A stretch of 64,000 bases of DNA from Pseudomonas vlassakiae. Lineage in GTDB: Bacteria; Pseudomonadota; Gammaproteobacteria; Pseudomonadales; Pseudomonadaceae. A program made the translations under genes and the position numbers. How positions within the stretch are numbered: position 1 is the stretch's first letter; every line of letters starts with the position of its first letter. The stretch lies in contig NZ_JABWRP020000002.1 of NCBI RefSeq assembly GCF_014269035.2, positions 62,001 to 126,000 on the forward strand. Reading direction: 5' to 3'. Of this stretch, positions 1 to 8,131 are shown in pieces. The notes beneath the pieces are model-generated. The model was given only the letters and a program-made list of their open reading frames with translations, made no database searches and had not been told where the DNA came from.

Positions 1-7
1 AAACGGG

Positions 8-28
8 CTGATAGCATCGGGCTATCAG
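8..28. repeat. Short inverted repeat at window start
   Basis: CTGATAGC (8-15) is repeated inverted as GCTATCAG (21-28) around a 5-nt loop. No T-tract follows, so it may be the tail of an upstream terminator or a leader stem of the gene starting at 50. Its role is not clear. Confidence 0.4.
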
Positions 29-49
29 TCAGAGTAAGGAAGGAACCCC

Positions 50-709
50 ATGCTGAAGAAAGTCGCGTCATCCATTCTTGTTGCCGGCGCCGTGCTTGCC
101 TCCGCCCAAGGGGCTTGCGCCGAAGAAAAGCTGTTCAAGAACTACGTCTACCAAACCCCGCTCGCAAAATTCACAGAAGCTGCCGGTTACTACGACTGCT
201 CCGAAGACGTCGGTGGGACCGCAAGGTGTATCGACGATGTCGATTTCCTGGAAGAGAAATTCACCGTCGCGCTGATCTTCTCCGGTGACAAGCTGATGAT
301 GGTTTCATTGATCAGCCCGTTTGATCAGAACGCGTATGTCAAAGCTATCGCAGGGCTTTCCAACTCATTCACGCTGGTTTCCATGAACGATGAAAAGTCG
401 ATCCTGGATGTGTTTGATACGGCGAGAAAGTCGAGAAGCAAACAAGAACTGACGACGAAGATCTCCAATTTTGAGCAGGTCGCTCTGGCATCTGGGAGTC
501 TGACATACACCTTTCTCGAAGGGCTGAGCCCTGAAGGGCAAACCAGTGCGGTGAGTGCGTTGGCTGCCGCGCCGGAAAATATTCGGTCCGCCGAGTTGGT
601 GATGGCGGGGCAAGGTGCGGAGGCGGGGATGGTTATTCGATTTACGTTTCCTCGGTTAGAGGCGAATAAGGTTCTGGCTGAGGCCAACAAGCCCGTTGAG
701 TCGTTTTGA
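50..709 (+). CDS. Secreted protein of unknown function
   Basis: I do not recognise this family. The 219-residue product starts with a clear Sec signal peptide (MLKK, then a hydrophobic run, with likely cleavage after GACA near residue 24), so it is probably periplasmic. The mature part has two Cys near its start (YYDC and ARC), which could form a disulfide, followed by a mixed alpha/beta-looking body with no motif I can name. An AAGGAAGG ribosome site lies just before the ATG. The gene ends in a strong shared terminator with cptA and is otherwise alone. By eye its codons look less GC-rich than its neighbours (many AAA, GAA, GAT), which could mean relatively recent acquisition; this was not counted. 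Confidence 0.7.
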   Translation: MLKKVASSILVAGAVLASAQGACAEEKLFKNYVYQTPLAKFTEAAGYYDCSEDVGGTARCIDDVDFLEEKFTVALIFSGDKLMMVSLISPFDQNAYVKAIAGLSNSFTLVSMNDEKSILDVFDTARKSRSKQELTTKISNFEQVALASGSLTYTFLEGLSPEGQTSAVSALAAAPENIRSAELVMAGQGAEAGMVIRFTFPRLEANKVLAEANKPVESF

Positions 710-712
710 GGA

Positions 713-751
713 AAGGCCGATGGCGTGATCTGGGACCTCGCCATCGGCCTT
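713..751. terminator. Bidirectional terminator
   Basis: A 13-bp perfect inverted repeat, AAGGCCGATGGCG (713-725) against CGCCATCGGCCTT (739-751), lies between two convergent genes. It has A and T runs at the outer ends, as expected for a terminator working in both directions. Confidence 0.75.
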
Positions 752-777
752 CAGAACGGTAGATACCCGTCCGCTCG

Positions 778-2532
778 TTACTGCGGGGAATTGGCCGCAG
801 TCTGTTGAGCCTTTTCCGCCGTGTCCTGCGGCAGTTGGTCGAACTCATGCAACCCATCCTTGCGGTACGGGTCGCCGATCCAGCGCGGCATTGGCGTGAA
901 CTGCGTGCTCACCAGGCTCTTGGCCGGCTCGTACCGGTCGTAGCTCAACCCTGCCAGGTCCGACAGCGTATGAATCAGGTGCGAGCTGCTGTAGGCGCGG
1001 TTGGCCATCGACTCCAGGTCTCGCGGGTGCTCGGCCTGCCAGCTCGGTGAGGTCCACAGCAGGAACGGCACGGTGTACATCGGCCGGGTCGGCGCGCCTT
1101 CGTTGCGCCCCAGGCGGTCGTGGTTGCCGGAGCTGTAGACGTCTTCGCCGTGGTCGGACAGGTACAGCAAGAAGCCGTTGGGCGTGGTTGCCGAATACTG
1201 CCTGATCAGGCTCGACACTACGAAATCGTTGTAGCGCACGGCATTGTCATAGAAGTTGTAGGTTTCCACCTGGTCATCGGTCAGTGCAGCCGGCGCACCT
1301 TTGCGATCGGTGAAGTGCTGGTAGGCATCCGGGTACCGGTAGCGGTAATCCATGTGCGTGCCCAGCAGGTGGACGATGATGAACTTCTTCGGCGCCGGGT
1401 CTTTCAGGGCCTTATCGAACGGTGGCAGCACCACTTCGTCGTACTGGCTGGCGTTCTGGTTGCGCTGGTTGTTCAGGTACACCTGCTCGTCCGTCTGTTG
1501 CGAGAACGTGGTGAGCATGGTGTTGCGCTTGGTCATGGTCTGCTGGTTGGTGATCCAGAAGGTCTTGTAGCCTGCCTGTTTCATCAGGTTGATCAGCGAC
1601 GGGTCGGTGAGGAAGCGGTCGGGGTGTTCCTCGTCACCAAAGGTGAGGATTTGCTGCATCACCTCGATGGTGTAGGGGCGCGGGGTCACCACGTTGCGGA
1701 ATACGGTCAGGCTCTTGTCGGCGGCCAGGGCATCCAGGTTGGGGGTGGTATCGCGGTTGTAGCCGTACAGGTGCATGTGCTCGCGGGTGGTCGACTCGCC
1801 AAGTACCAGCACCAGGGTGCGCGGGGCGTCGCCGCTGCTGTCCTGCAGGTTCTGCAGGGGCGGCAGGGCGGCGTTCTGCGCCAGCAGTTTCTGCATGTTG
1901 TTCAGCTGCTGCAGGTACTGGCGGTAACCGACCACCAGCTGCCAGGGCACGGCAGGCTCCATGCGTTGCTGCACTTTCTCCACGGCGTCGGCGAAATTGC
2001 GTTCCTGGGTGACCATCTGCTTGTAGAACGGCAGCACCAGATTGGCGACCAGCAACAGCACCACCACCGGGATGCGGCTGCGCAGGCGCAGGGTGACCGG
2101 GCGCACGCGGGTCCACAGCAGCACGGCGCCCACGGTGTAGGCCAGCAGGCCGAGCATCAGGCCAATGCTGAAGTACTGGCTGAAGTATTCGCCTGCTTCG
2201 GCGGTGTTCGACTCGAACATCACGAAGATGACGCTTTGCGAGAATTCCTGGTGGTAGATGCCGAAGTAGCTCAAACCCACCAGCGAGGCGGCCCACAACA
2301 CCACGCCGATCACGGCGGCGAGGGGGCGCGTGAGGCGTGGCAGCAGCAGCACCGGGACGAACCACAGGGTGCTGAGGAACAGGGCATCGCGGAAGCCAGC
2401 GAAACCGGTGGTACCGCTGAACAGCAGCAACGCCTGGGTGACGCCGGAGAAATACCAGAAGAACAGCAGGAGCCAGCCCAGGCCGGCCCAGTCCACGCGC
2501 TTGGGCGTGGATGGGGATGCGGTGTTTGCCAC
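778..2532 (-). CDS. cptA: Phosphoethanolamine transferase CptA
   Basis: Inner-membrane enzyme of the EptA/CptA family, which moves phosphoethanolamine from phosphatidylethanolamine to the lipopolysaccharide core. The 584 residues are close to E. coli CptA (about 577) and similar along the whole length as I recall it. There are several N-terminal membrane helices (about residues 15-170), then a periplasmic alkaline-phosphatase-like (sulfatase) domain. GEST at 245-248 holds the presumed nucleophile Thr248; further metal-site signatures are HLLGTHMDY and SDHGEDVY. The start is GTG at 2532 with GAGG about 8 nt upstream; the nearby ATG at 2549 is out of frame. It stands alone, convergent with the gene at 50-709. 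The product could influence polymyxin sensitivity, but the core target in Pseudomonas is inference. Confidence 0.88.
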   Translation of the reverse strand: MANTASPSTPKRVDWAGLGWLLLFFWYFSGVTQALLLFSGTTGFAGFRDALFLSTLWFVPVLLLPRLTRPLAAVIGVVLWAASLVGLSYFGIYHQEFSQSVIFVMFESNTAEAGEYFSQYFSIGLMLGLLAYTVGAVLLWTRVRPVTLRLRSRIPVVVLLLVANLVLPFYKQMVTQERNFADAVEKVQQRMEPAVPWQLVVGYRQYLQQLNNMQKLLAQNAALPPLQNLQDSSGDAPRTLVLVLGESTTREHMHLYGYNRDTTPNLDALAADKSLTVFRNVVTPRPYTIEVMQQILTFGDEEHPDRFLTDPSLINLMKQAGYKTFWITNQQTMTKRNTMLTTFSQQTDEQVYLNNQRNQNASQYDEVVLPPFDKALKDPAPKKFIIVHLLGTHMDYRYRYPDAYQHFTDRKGAPAALTDDQVETYNFYDNAVRYNDFVVSSLIRQYSATTPNGFLLYLSDHGEDVYSSGNHDRLGRNEGAPTRPMYTVPFLLWTSPSWQAEHPRDLESMANRAYSSSHLIHTLSDLAGLSYDRYEPAKSLVSTQFTPMPRWIGDPYRKDGLHEFDQLPQDTAEKAQQTAANSPQ

Positions 2533-2890
2533 GTGTGCCTCGTAACCATGGCGGCAGCCAGAAAAGGGGGCTGCCGGGAAGGCAGAGACGCTAGAGGGCC
2601 GATCGTGAAAATTACGTTAACGGAGTATGGAAAAAGTCTAAACGAATCATTGCTTCAAGACCCACGCCCACCGGGATCGTGAATGGTCCGAATCGCTGAA
2701 CAAAGCTCAGGGTGTTGTCGCTTGGGCTGCGCAGCACGCTGGGGCATTGCCGGCAAGCCGGCGCTGAGGCCAGCAGTAACATCACATTTCCAGCGAAAAG
2801 AATGCTCACACCGTCAGTATTGGCCCAGGTGTTGAAACCCGTTAAGGTGTCGCCCCCAGCAAGGAACGCCGCGACCCCAGGGAGTAATTG
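2533..2890. other. Intergenic region between cptA and the yjfK-like operon
   Basis: These 358 bases separate two divergent units and must hold both promoters, but I see no convincing -35/-10 pair or known operator. GCCGGCAAGCCGGC near 2749 resembles the core of a P. putida REP element. Reading frames crossing the region are continuations of shadow frames and were not accepted. Confidence 0.5.
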
Positions 2891-3490
2891 ATGTCGCTTT
2901 TCAATCGGGCCAGCCCGCCTTTCGACCTGCGTTTTGGCAGTACTTTCACGCCTGCTCCAACGCTCGAGCCGTTGCTCGACGGTTACTCTGAACTTCAGCT
3001 CCCCGGCCCGGAAACGGTGTGGGCCTGCGGCGAGGTCGACCTTGGCCAGTCCGTACGCCTTTTGCGTTATTACCTGGACGACGAAGATTACTGGCTGCAA
3101 GTGCTGATGCGCGGCAGCCAGCCGGGCGATACCGTGCTGTTCGGCTACCACAGCGCCATTGCCGTGCGCGACGATGCGCACCGGCAGGCGCTGGTTGGCT
3201 GCCTGTCCAAGGTCGGCCTGCCGATCTACACGCACGAAGGCTGCCTCTACTCCCGCCAATGGGGCCAGGCTCAAGGGCAGGCTGAACTGGTCCCGTTCCA
3301 TGAGCAGGTGGTCAGCCCGCAAGCGCGCTATGGCGTCCAGCACCTGTCGATGCTTTATGCCCGCGACACAGGCCTGCTCGACCGTCGCGAATTTCTGCTG
3401 TTTTCCCTCGAAGAAGATGAGCACGGTGCGCTCACCTTCACCACCTCGCTGGGTGTCACCCTGTTCCCCACGGACTTCAACGTAACCTGA
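2891..3490 (+). CDS. DUF2491 family protein (YjfK-like)
   Basis: A 199-residue cytosolic protein with no signal peptide or membrane segment, matching the DUF2491/YjfK family by its overall sequence and by its position before DUF350, DUF1190 and a glutathionylspermidine-synthase-like gene, the order of E. coli yjfK-L-M-C. Molecular function is unknown. The sequence is rich in acidic and aromatic residues (YYLDDEDYWLQV). The ATG at 2891 is preceded by GGAG at good spacing; a TTG one codon earlier is unlikely. It opens a tight four-gene operon running to 5839, with 12 bp before the next gene. The E. coli cluster also has yjfI and yjfJ (a PspA-like protein) upstream; these are absent here. Confidence 0.78.
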   Translation: MSLFNRASPPFDLRFGSTFTPAPTLEPLLDGYSELQLPGPETVWACGEVDLGQSVRLLRYYLDDEDYWLQVLMRGSQPGDTVLFGYHSAIAVRDDAHRQALVGCLSKVGLPIYTHEGCLYSRQWGQAQGQAELVPFHEQVVSPQARYGVQHLSMLYARDTGLLDRREFLLFSLEEDEHGALTFTTSLGVTLFPTDFNVT

Positions 3491-3502
3491 CAAGGATTCA
3501 CC

Positions 3503-3928
3503 ATGCTCGACGCGCTTCGCCTGTCACTCAATGCTTCGGCGGTGACCGGTTTCATCCTCTATATCAGCGTGGCACTGCTGCTGTTCTGGCTGTTCCAGTT
3601 CATCTACACGCGCATTACGCCCCACCGCGAGTTCTCGCTGATCCGCGAAAACAATCCGGCGGCGGCCATCGCCCTCGGGGGCTCGCTGATCGGCTTCTCG
3701 CTGCCAGCCAGCAACATCATCGCCTACAGCGTGAGCATTCTGGATTTCGTCGCCTGGGTGGTGATCGCAGCCGTGGTGCAGTTGCTCGCCTTCGGCCTCA
3801 CCAGCCTGGTACTGCGCGACCTGTCCAGGCGCATCGCCAAGGGTGAACTGGCTGCGGCCATATACGCGGCCAGCGTGGCAATCAGCGTCGGCTTCCTCAA
3901 CTCGGCCTGCATGACGCCGGCGGCCTGA
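3503..3928 (+). CDS. DUF350 membrane protein (YjfL-like)
   Basis: A 141-residue integral membrane protein with about four hydrophobic helices: residues 15-38 (FILYISVALLLFWLFQFI), 50-72 (AIALGGSLIGFSLP), 80-105 and 117-137. The GGSLIGFSLPASN stretch is typical of DUF350. Its biochemical role is unknown; the family recurs with DUF1190 proteins and ATP-grasp ligases, which suggests one envelope-linked function. AAGGA sits ahead of the ATG. It is the second gene of the yjfKLMC-like operon, followed after 16 bp by the DUF1190 gene. Confidence 0.82.
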   Translation: MLDALRLSLNASAVTGFILYISVALLLFWLFQFIYTRITPHREFSLIRENNPAAAIALGGSLIGFSLPASNIIAYSVSILDFVAWVVIAAVVQLLAFGLTSLVLRDLSRRIAKGELAAAIYAASVAISVGFLNSACMTPAA

Positions 3929-3944
3929 CATGCAAGGAGCCCCC

Positions 3945-4679
3945 ATGAAGCCCCCTGTTCGACGCAGCTCCGTCAAGCTGGTGCTGGCCGGTTCGCTGCC
4001 ACTGGCGCTGACCGCTTGCGGCCCGCAGGAAGAGCTGTACACGGTCACCCAGCAAAGCAATTACGACAGCGTTGCCGCCTGCGTCGCCGACCAGGTGCCG
4101 GAACCCGCTTGCAACGATGCCTTCAAGCGGGCGCTGGCGGATTACCAGCGCAATGCACCGACATTTTTCACCAAAGCGGAGTGCGAGGCGCAGTTCACCC
4201 CGGACGGTTGCCAGATCACCGTTGGTGGGCGCTACATGCCGCGCATGAGTGGCTTCGAACTGCAGACCAGCGCTGAGGTGACGCAGTCTCAGCTCGATGC
4301 GGGCTATGCCCAGGGCGGTGGCTATGGCCATGTGGCCACCGCCGCAGTGGCTGGCATGCTGCTTGCGCAGATGGGCAACAGCGCCGGCCGTCACTACAAC
4401 GCGCAACCGTTGTATGCCTACCGCGACGGTACAGGCCAGCGGCACGGCTTGCTTGGCCAGCGTTACGGTGCCACGGGTGGCGGTATTCAGCGGGTGAAGC
4501 AGGACGAAGAGAGCAACAGCTCATCGAGTGGCGGAGGGGGTGGAGGCGGCTACGGCGGCTCAAGCCGCAACGAGTCGCGTTCGGCGACTTCCGCCTCGGT
4601 CACGCGTGGTGGCTTTGGCAGCCAGGCCACTGCGCGCAGTGGTTGGGGCGGCAGATCCGGCAGTTTCTTCGGGGGCTAG
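3945..4679 (+). CDS. DUF1190 family lipoprotein-like protein (YjfM/YgiB-like)
   Basis: A 244-residue exported protein. The N-terminus has basic residues, then LVLAGSLPLALTACGPQ, a likely lipobox with Cys near residue 25. The mature part has spaced Cys (VAACVADQ, EPACNDAF, KAECEAQF, DGCQI), matching YgiB/YjfM. The C-terminal third is Gly/Ser-rich low complexity with a TRGGFG motif shared with the E. coli homologues. The start at 3945 has GGAG upstream. It lies between the DUF350 protein and the ATP-grasp enzyme, whose ATG is only 2 nt after this stop, so translation is probably coupled. Function is unknown; a surface or envelope role is inferred from the lipobox. Confidence 0.8.
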   Translation: MKPPVRRSSVKLVLAGSLPLALTACGPQEELYTVTQQSNYDSVAACVADQVPEPACNDAFKRALADYQRNAPTFFTKAECEAQFTPDGCQITVGGRYMPRMSGFELQTSAEVTQSQLDAGYAQGGGYGHVATAAVAGMLLAQMGNSAGRHYNAQPLYAYRDGTGQRHGLLGQRYGATGGGIQRVKQDEESNSSSSGGGGGGGYGGSSRNESRSATSASVTRGGFGSQATARSGWGGRSGSFFGG

Positions 4680-4681
4680 GC

Positions 4682-5839
4682 ATGCGCAAGGTCGAACTGG
4701 CGGAGCGTCCCGACTGGCGCACGACAGCCCTGCGCGAGGGCTTTGCCTTTCACACGATCGACGGTGAGCGCTACTGGGATGAACGTGGGTACTACCAGTT
4801 CAGTGAAGCCCAGGTGATGCATGACCTGCACGCCCCGACCGCAGAACTGCACGCGATGTGCCTGGACGCGGTAGGGCGCATCGTCGAAAGCGAAGCGCTG
4901 ATGGCGCGCCTGGCGATCCCGCCAGCCTTCTTCGACCTGGTACGCCGCTCATGGCTGGAGGGGCAGGCGCACCTCTACGGGCGCTTCGACTTCAGCTACG
5001 ACGGCAAAGGCCCGGCGAAGTTGATCGAGGCCAATTACGACACGCCCACCTCGCTGTACGAAGCCGCAGCGTTCCAGTTGATCTGGCTGGAGGAGCAGAT
5101 TCAGCGGGGTGTTCTGCCCGCCGAGGCGAGCCAGTTCAATACCCTGGCCGAAGACCTGGTCCAGGCATTTGCAGCGATGCCTGGGCACGGAGATTTTTAT
5201 TTTTCGACCATCTCCGGTTCGCTGGAGGACCGTGGTACCACCGACTTCCTGCGCAAGATGGCCGAGCATGCCGGCATCCGTACCCGGCATATCGACCTTG
5301 AAGACATCGGCCTGGACGGCGAGGGCCGTTTCGTCGACCTGCAGGGGCGGGCGATTGCACGGCTGTTCAAGCTGCATGCCTGGGAGCACATGTTCCACGA
5401 GGGCTTCGGCCAGGCGATTGCCGGGTGCGACACGCAGTTCGTCGAGCCGCCCTGGAAGGCGTTGATTTCCAACAAAGGCATTCTGCCGTTGCTTTGGCAA
5501 TGGCATGAAGGCCATCCGAACCTGCTCCCGGCGTTTGTCGACCACAGTCCGCACTTGCCGGTGCCCAAGGGCTGGGTCCGCAAGCCGTATTTCTCGCGGG
5601 AAGGGGCCAACGTGGATATCCGCACTGCCGAGGGGGAGCGGGTTTTCGAGGACGGGCCATACGACGATGCGCCTTACATCCTGCAGGGTTTTGCGCCGCT
5701 GCCGAAGTTTGGCGACAGCTATACCCTGATCGGGTCCTGGGTGGTTGGGGGCAGGGCTTCGGGGATCGGCATCCGCGAGGATGATTCGTTGATTACCAAG
5801 GACAGTTCACGGTTCTTGCCTCATGTGGTGCTTGGCTGA
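4682..5839 (+). CDS. Glutathionylspermidine synthase-like ATP-grasp protein (YjfC/YgiC-like)
   Basis: A 385-residue member of the Gsp_synth ATP-grasp family, related to the synthetase domain of E. coli Gss but without its amidase domain. Family members join a peptide carboxylate to an amine using ATP; the substrate of the YjfC/YgiC branch is not established as far as I know. Visible family features are the segment YGRFDFSYDG, the IEANYDTPTSLYE block, an FVEPPWK stretch and REGANVDI near the C-terminus. The ATG at 4682 is chosen because the longer frame would overlap the previous gene and the family starts with the RKVELAERPDW block. Last gene of the operon. The product may modify a component linked to the partner lipoprotein and membrane protein; that is inference. 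Confidence 0.8.
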   Translation: MRKVELAERPDWRTTALREGFAFHTIDGERYWDERGYYQFSEAQVMHDLHAPTAELHAMCLDAVGRIVESEALMARLAIPPAFFDLVRRSWLEGQAHLYGRFDFSYDGKGPAKLIEANYDTPTSLYEAAAFQLIWLEEQIQRGVLPAEASQFNTLAEDLVQAFAAMPGHGDFYFSTISGSLEDRGTTDFLRKMAEHAGIRTRHIDLEDIGLDGEGRFVDLQGRAIARLFKLHAWEHMFHEGFGQAIAGCDTQFVEPPWKALISNKGILPLLWQWHEGHPNLLPAFVDHSPHLPVPKGWVRKPYFSREGANVDIRTAEGERVFEDGPYDDAPYILQGFAPLPKFGDSYTLIGSWVVGGRASGIGIREDDSLITKDSSRFLPHVVLG

Positions 5840-5861
5840 GAGGCCAGCAAACACCTGCAAG

Positions 5862-5884
5862 AATCCTGAGGTCGGTTTCAGGAT
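5862..5884. repeat. Inverted repeat after the yjfC-like gene
   Basis: ATCCTGA is repeated inverted as TCAGGAT around a short loop, just after the stop of the ATP-grasp gene. It lacks a T-tract, so it is a weak terminator candidate. The following 200 bases up to fdsG contain several GC-rich self-complementary stretches and no accepted gene. Confidence 0.4.
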
Positions 5885-6095
5885 GCGCCTGGTCGCTCGC
5901 ACGCAACCTAACGGCGTCACAACTGCCATGCTTGTGGGATGCCCATGAGCCCAGTGCGCGCAGACGCACGGCCATCGGCAAGGAGGCCTCCGCGCCCACG
6001 CCACCGTGACGTGGCCGGTGTGCCGCAGCAGAACACGCCGGATACCTGCCCTCCACAATAATTCAGGCAGGGTCCGTGATGCCGAGGTCCGCTGT

Positions 6096-6578
6096 ATGCC
6101 TGATGAACTGCTTCACCTGCCGGTAATCCAGAACATCCTGACCCGCGAGAAGGACGCTCCCGGCGCGCTGTTGCCGATCCTTCACGCTCTCCAGGACGCT
6201 GTCGGTTTCATCCCCGAAGCTGCTGTTCCTGAAATCGCCCATGCCCTTAACCTCAGCCTCGCCGAGGTGCGCGGGGTGATCAGTTTCTATCACGACTTCC
6301 GCACCTCACCGCCTGCCCGTCACACCTTGCGCCTGTGCCGCGCCGAATCGTGCCAGAGCCGAGGCAGCGAAGCCCTGGCTGCGCAACTGCGTGAACACCT
6401 GGCGCTGGATGACCATGGCACCAGCGCCGACGGTGCCATCAGCCTGCGCCCGGTGTACTGCCTGGGCGCTTGTGCCTGTTCGCCGGCGCTGGAGCTGGAT
6501 GGCCAGGTGCATGCGCGGCTTACCCCTGAGCGCCTGCGGGCGTTGGTGAACGGTTGCCTGGAGGGTGAAACATGCTGA
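6096..6578 (+). CDS. fdsG: NAD-dependent formate dehydrogenase gamma subunit
   Basis: A 160-residue thioredoxin-fold [2Fe-2S] protein of the NuoE family, forming the electron-transfer gamma subunit of a soluble FdsABG-type formate dehydrogenase. The four cluster ligands are visible in the pattern LCRAESCQSRG and YCLGACACSP. The HALQDAVGFIPEAA block is typical of NuoE-like proteins. The ATG at 6096 starts the conserved region; an in-frame GTG slightly upstream is possible. The gene overlaps fdsB by 7 nt, so the two are translationally coupled. The operon oxidises formate to CO2 and passes electrons to NAD+ in the cytoplasm. Confidence 0.9.
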   Translation: MPDELLHLPVIQNILTREKDAPGALLPILHALQDAVGFIPEAAVPEIAHALNLSLAEVRGVISFYHDFRTSPPARHTLRLCRAESCQSRGSEALAAQLREHLALDDHGTSADGAISLRPVYCLGACACSPALELDGQVHARLTPERLRALVNGCLEGETC

Positions 6579-8131
6579 AGTTGTTCATTCCCTGTGACTC
6601 GGTCGCCCGCGCAGTCGGTGCCGATCAGCTCGCCGATGCAATCCAGGCCGAGGCCGCGCGTCGCCAACTGCCCGTCGATGTTCAACGCACCAGTTCGCGT
6701 GGCCTGTATTGGCTGGAGCCGCTGCTGGAGTGCGAAAGCAGCGAAGGGCGCCAGGGCTTCGGCCCGGTCAGCCCGGCAGACGTGCCGTCGCTGCTTGACG
6801 CCCTGACGGGTGAACCCGCGGGGCATTCGCTGGCGCTGGGCCCGGTCGAAGCAATCCCCTACCTGAAAACCCAGCAACGCCTGCTGTTCGCCCGCGCTGG
6901 CATCACCCGCCCGTTGTCGCTGGATGACTACCGCGCCCATGGCGGTTTCAAGGGCCTGGAAAAGGCAGTGGCGATGGACGGCGCCGCCGTGGTCGCTACG
7001 GTGCTCGACTCCGGCCTGCGCGGCCGTGGCGGCGCGGCGTTTCCGGCCGGCATCAAGTGGCGCACCGTGCGTGACGCCAGTGCAGCGCAAAAGTACGTGG
7101 TGTGTAACGCCGATGAAGGCGATTCTGGCACCTTCGCTGACCGCATGCTGATGGAGGGCGACCCCTTCCTGCTGATTGAAGGCATGATCATCGCCGGTCT
7201 CGCTGTCGGGGCCGACAAAGGCTACATCTATGTGCGCTCGGAATACCCCGACGCCATCCGCGTGCTCAACCAGGCCTTCGCCATCGCCCGCGACGCCGGC
7301 TACCTGGGCAGCGACGTGGCCGGCAGCGGCCAGGCCTTCGACCTGGAAGTACGGGTGGGGGCCGGTGCCTATATCTGCGGCGAGGAAACCGCGCTGCTCG
7401 AATCCATCGAAGGCAAACGCGGCATCGTCCGCGCCAAGCCGCCGCTGCCCGCGCTCGAAGGCCTGTTCGGCCTGCCGACCCTGGTGCACAACGTGCTTAC
7501 CCTGGCCTCGGTATCGACCATCCTCGCCGAGGGCGCGGCGTTCTACCGTGATTTCGGCATGGGCCGCTCGCTGGGCACCATGCCGTTCCAGCTGGCCGGC
7601 AACATCCGCCACGGTGGCCTGGTGGAGCGCGCTTTCGGCCTGACCCTGCGCGAACTGGTGGAAGGCTACGGCGGCGGCACCGCCAGCGGTCGGCCGCTCA
7701 AGGCCGCCCAGGTCGGCGGCCCGCTCGGCGCCTGGGTACCGCCCAGCCACTTCGATACGCCGCTGGACTACGAGGCCTTCGCCGCCATGGGCGCGATGCT
7801 CGGCCATGGTGGCGTGGTGGTGGCCGACGATACCCTGAACATGGCCAGCATGGCGCGCTTCGCCCTGCAGTTCTGCGCCGAGGAATCCTGCGGCAAATGC
7901 ACCCCGTGCCGGATCGGCTCGACCCGTGGCATGGAGGTGGTCGACCGGCTGATTGCGAGCAGCGACTTCACCGAGCGCCATGACCAGGCGCTGCTGCTGC
8001 GCGACCTCTGCGACACCCTGCAGTACGGCTCGCTGTGCGCCATGGGCGGCATGACCGCCTACCCGGTGGCCAGCGCCCTCAAGTACTTCCCCGCCGATTT
8101 CGGGCTGACCACCACGGAGGCCGCACAGTGA
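6572..8131 (+). CDS. fdsB: NAD-dependent formate dehydrogenase beta subunit
   Basis: A 519-residue NuoF-type diaphorase subunit that carries FMN and binds NAD(H). It has an N-terminal thioredoxin-like region (about 1-110), the FMN/NADH segment GRGGAAFPAGIKW, the YIYVRSEYP and GAGAYICGEETAL blocks, and the C-terminal [4Fe-4S] ligand motif ESCGKCTPCRIGSTR. Length fits FdsB, which is longer than NuoF because of the N-terminal domain. Its ATG lies inside fdsG and its stop overlaps the GTG start of fdsA (GTGA), so the operon is tightly coupled. Together with FdsG it forms the NADH-producing module. Confidence 0.92.
   Translation: MLKLFIPCDSVARAVGADQLADAIQAEAARRQLPVDVQRTSSRGLYWLEPLLECESSEGRQGFGPVSPADVPSLLDALTGEPAGHSLALGPVEAIPYLKTQQRLLFARAGITRPLSLDDYRAHGGFKGLEKAVAMDGAAVVATVLDSGLRGRGGAAFPAGIKWRTVRDASAAQKYVVCNADEGDSGTFADRMLMEGDPFLLIEGMIIAGLAVGADKGYIYVRSEYPDAIRVLNQAFAIARDAGYLGSDVAGSGQAFDLEVRVGAGAYICGEETALLESIEGKRGIVRAKPPLPALEGLFGLPTLVHNVLTLASVSTILAEGAAFYRDFGMGRSLGTMPFQLAGNIRHGGLVERAFGLTLRELVEGYGGGTASGRPLKAAQVGGPLGAWVPPSHFDTPLDYEAFAAMGAMLGHGGVVVADDTLNMASMARFALQFCAEESCGKCTPCRIGSTRGMEVVDRLIASSDFTERHDQALLLRDLCDTLQYGSLCAMGGMTAYPVASALKYFPADFGLTTTEAAQ

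Noticed and set aside
1120-2682. A 520-codon plus-strand frame opposite cptA
   Set aside because: Repetitive His/Gln/Val composition typical of antisense frames in GC-rich genes; cptA has clear homology.
6320-7981. A 553-codon minus-strand frame opposite fdsB and fdsG
   Set aside because: Antisense shadow of two well-supported genes.
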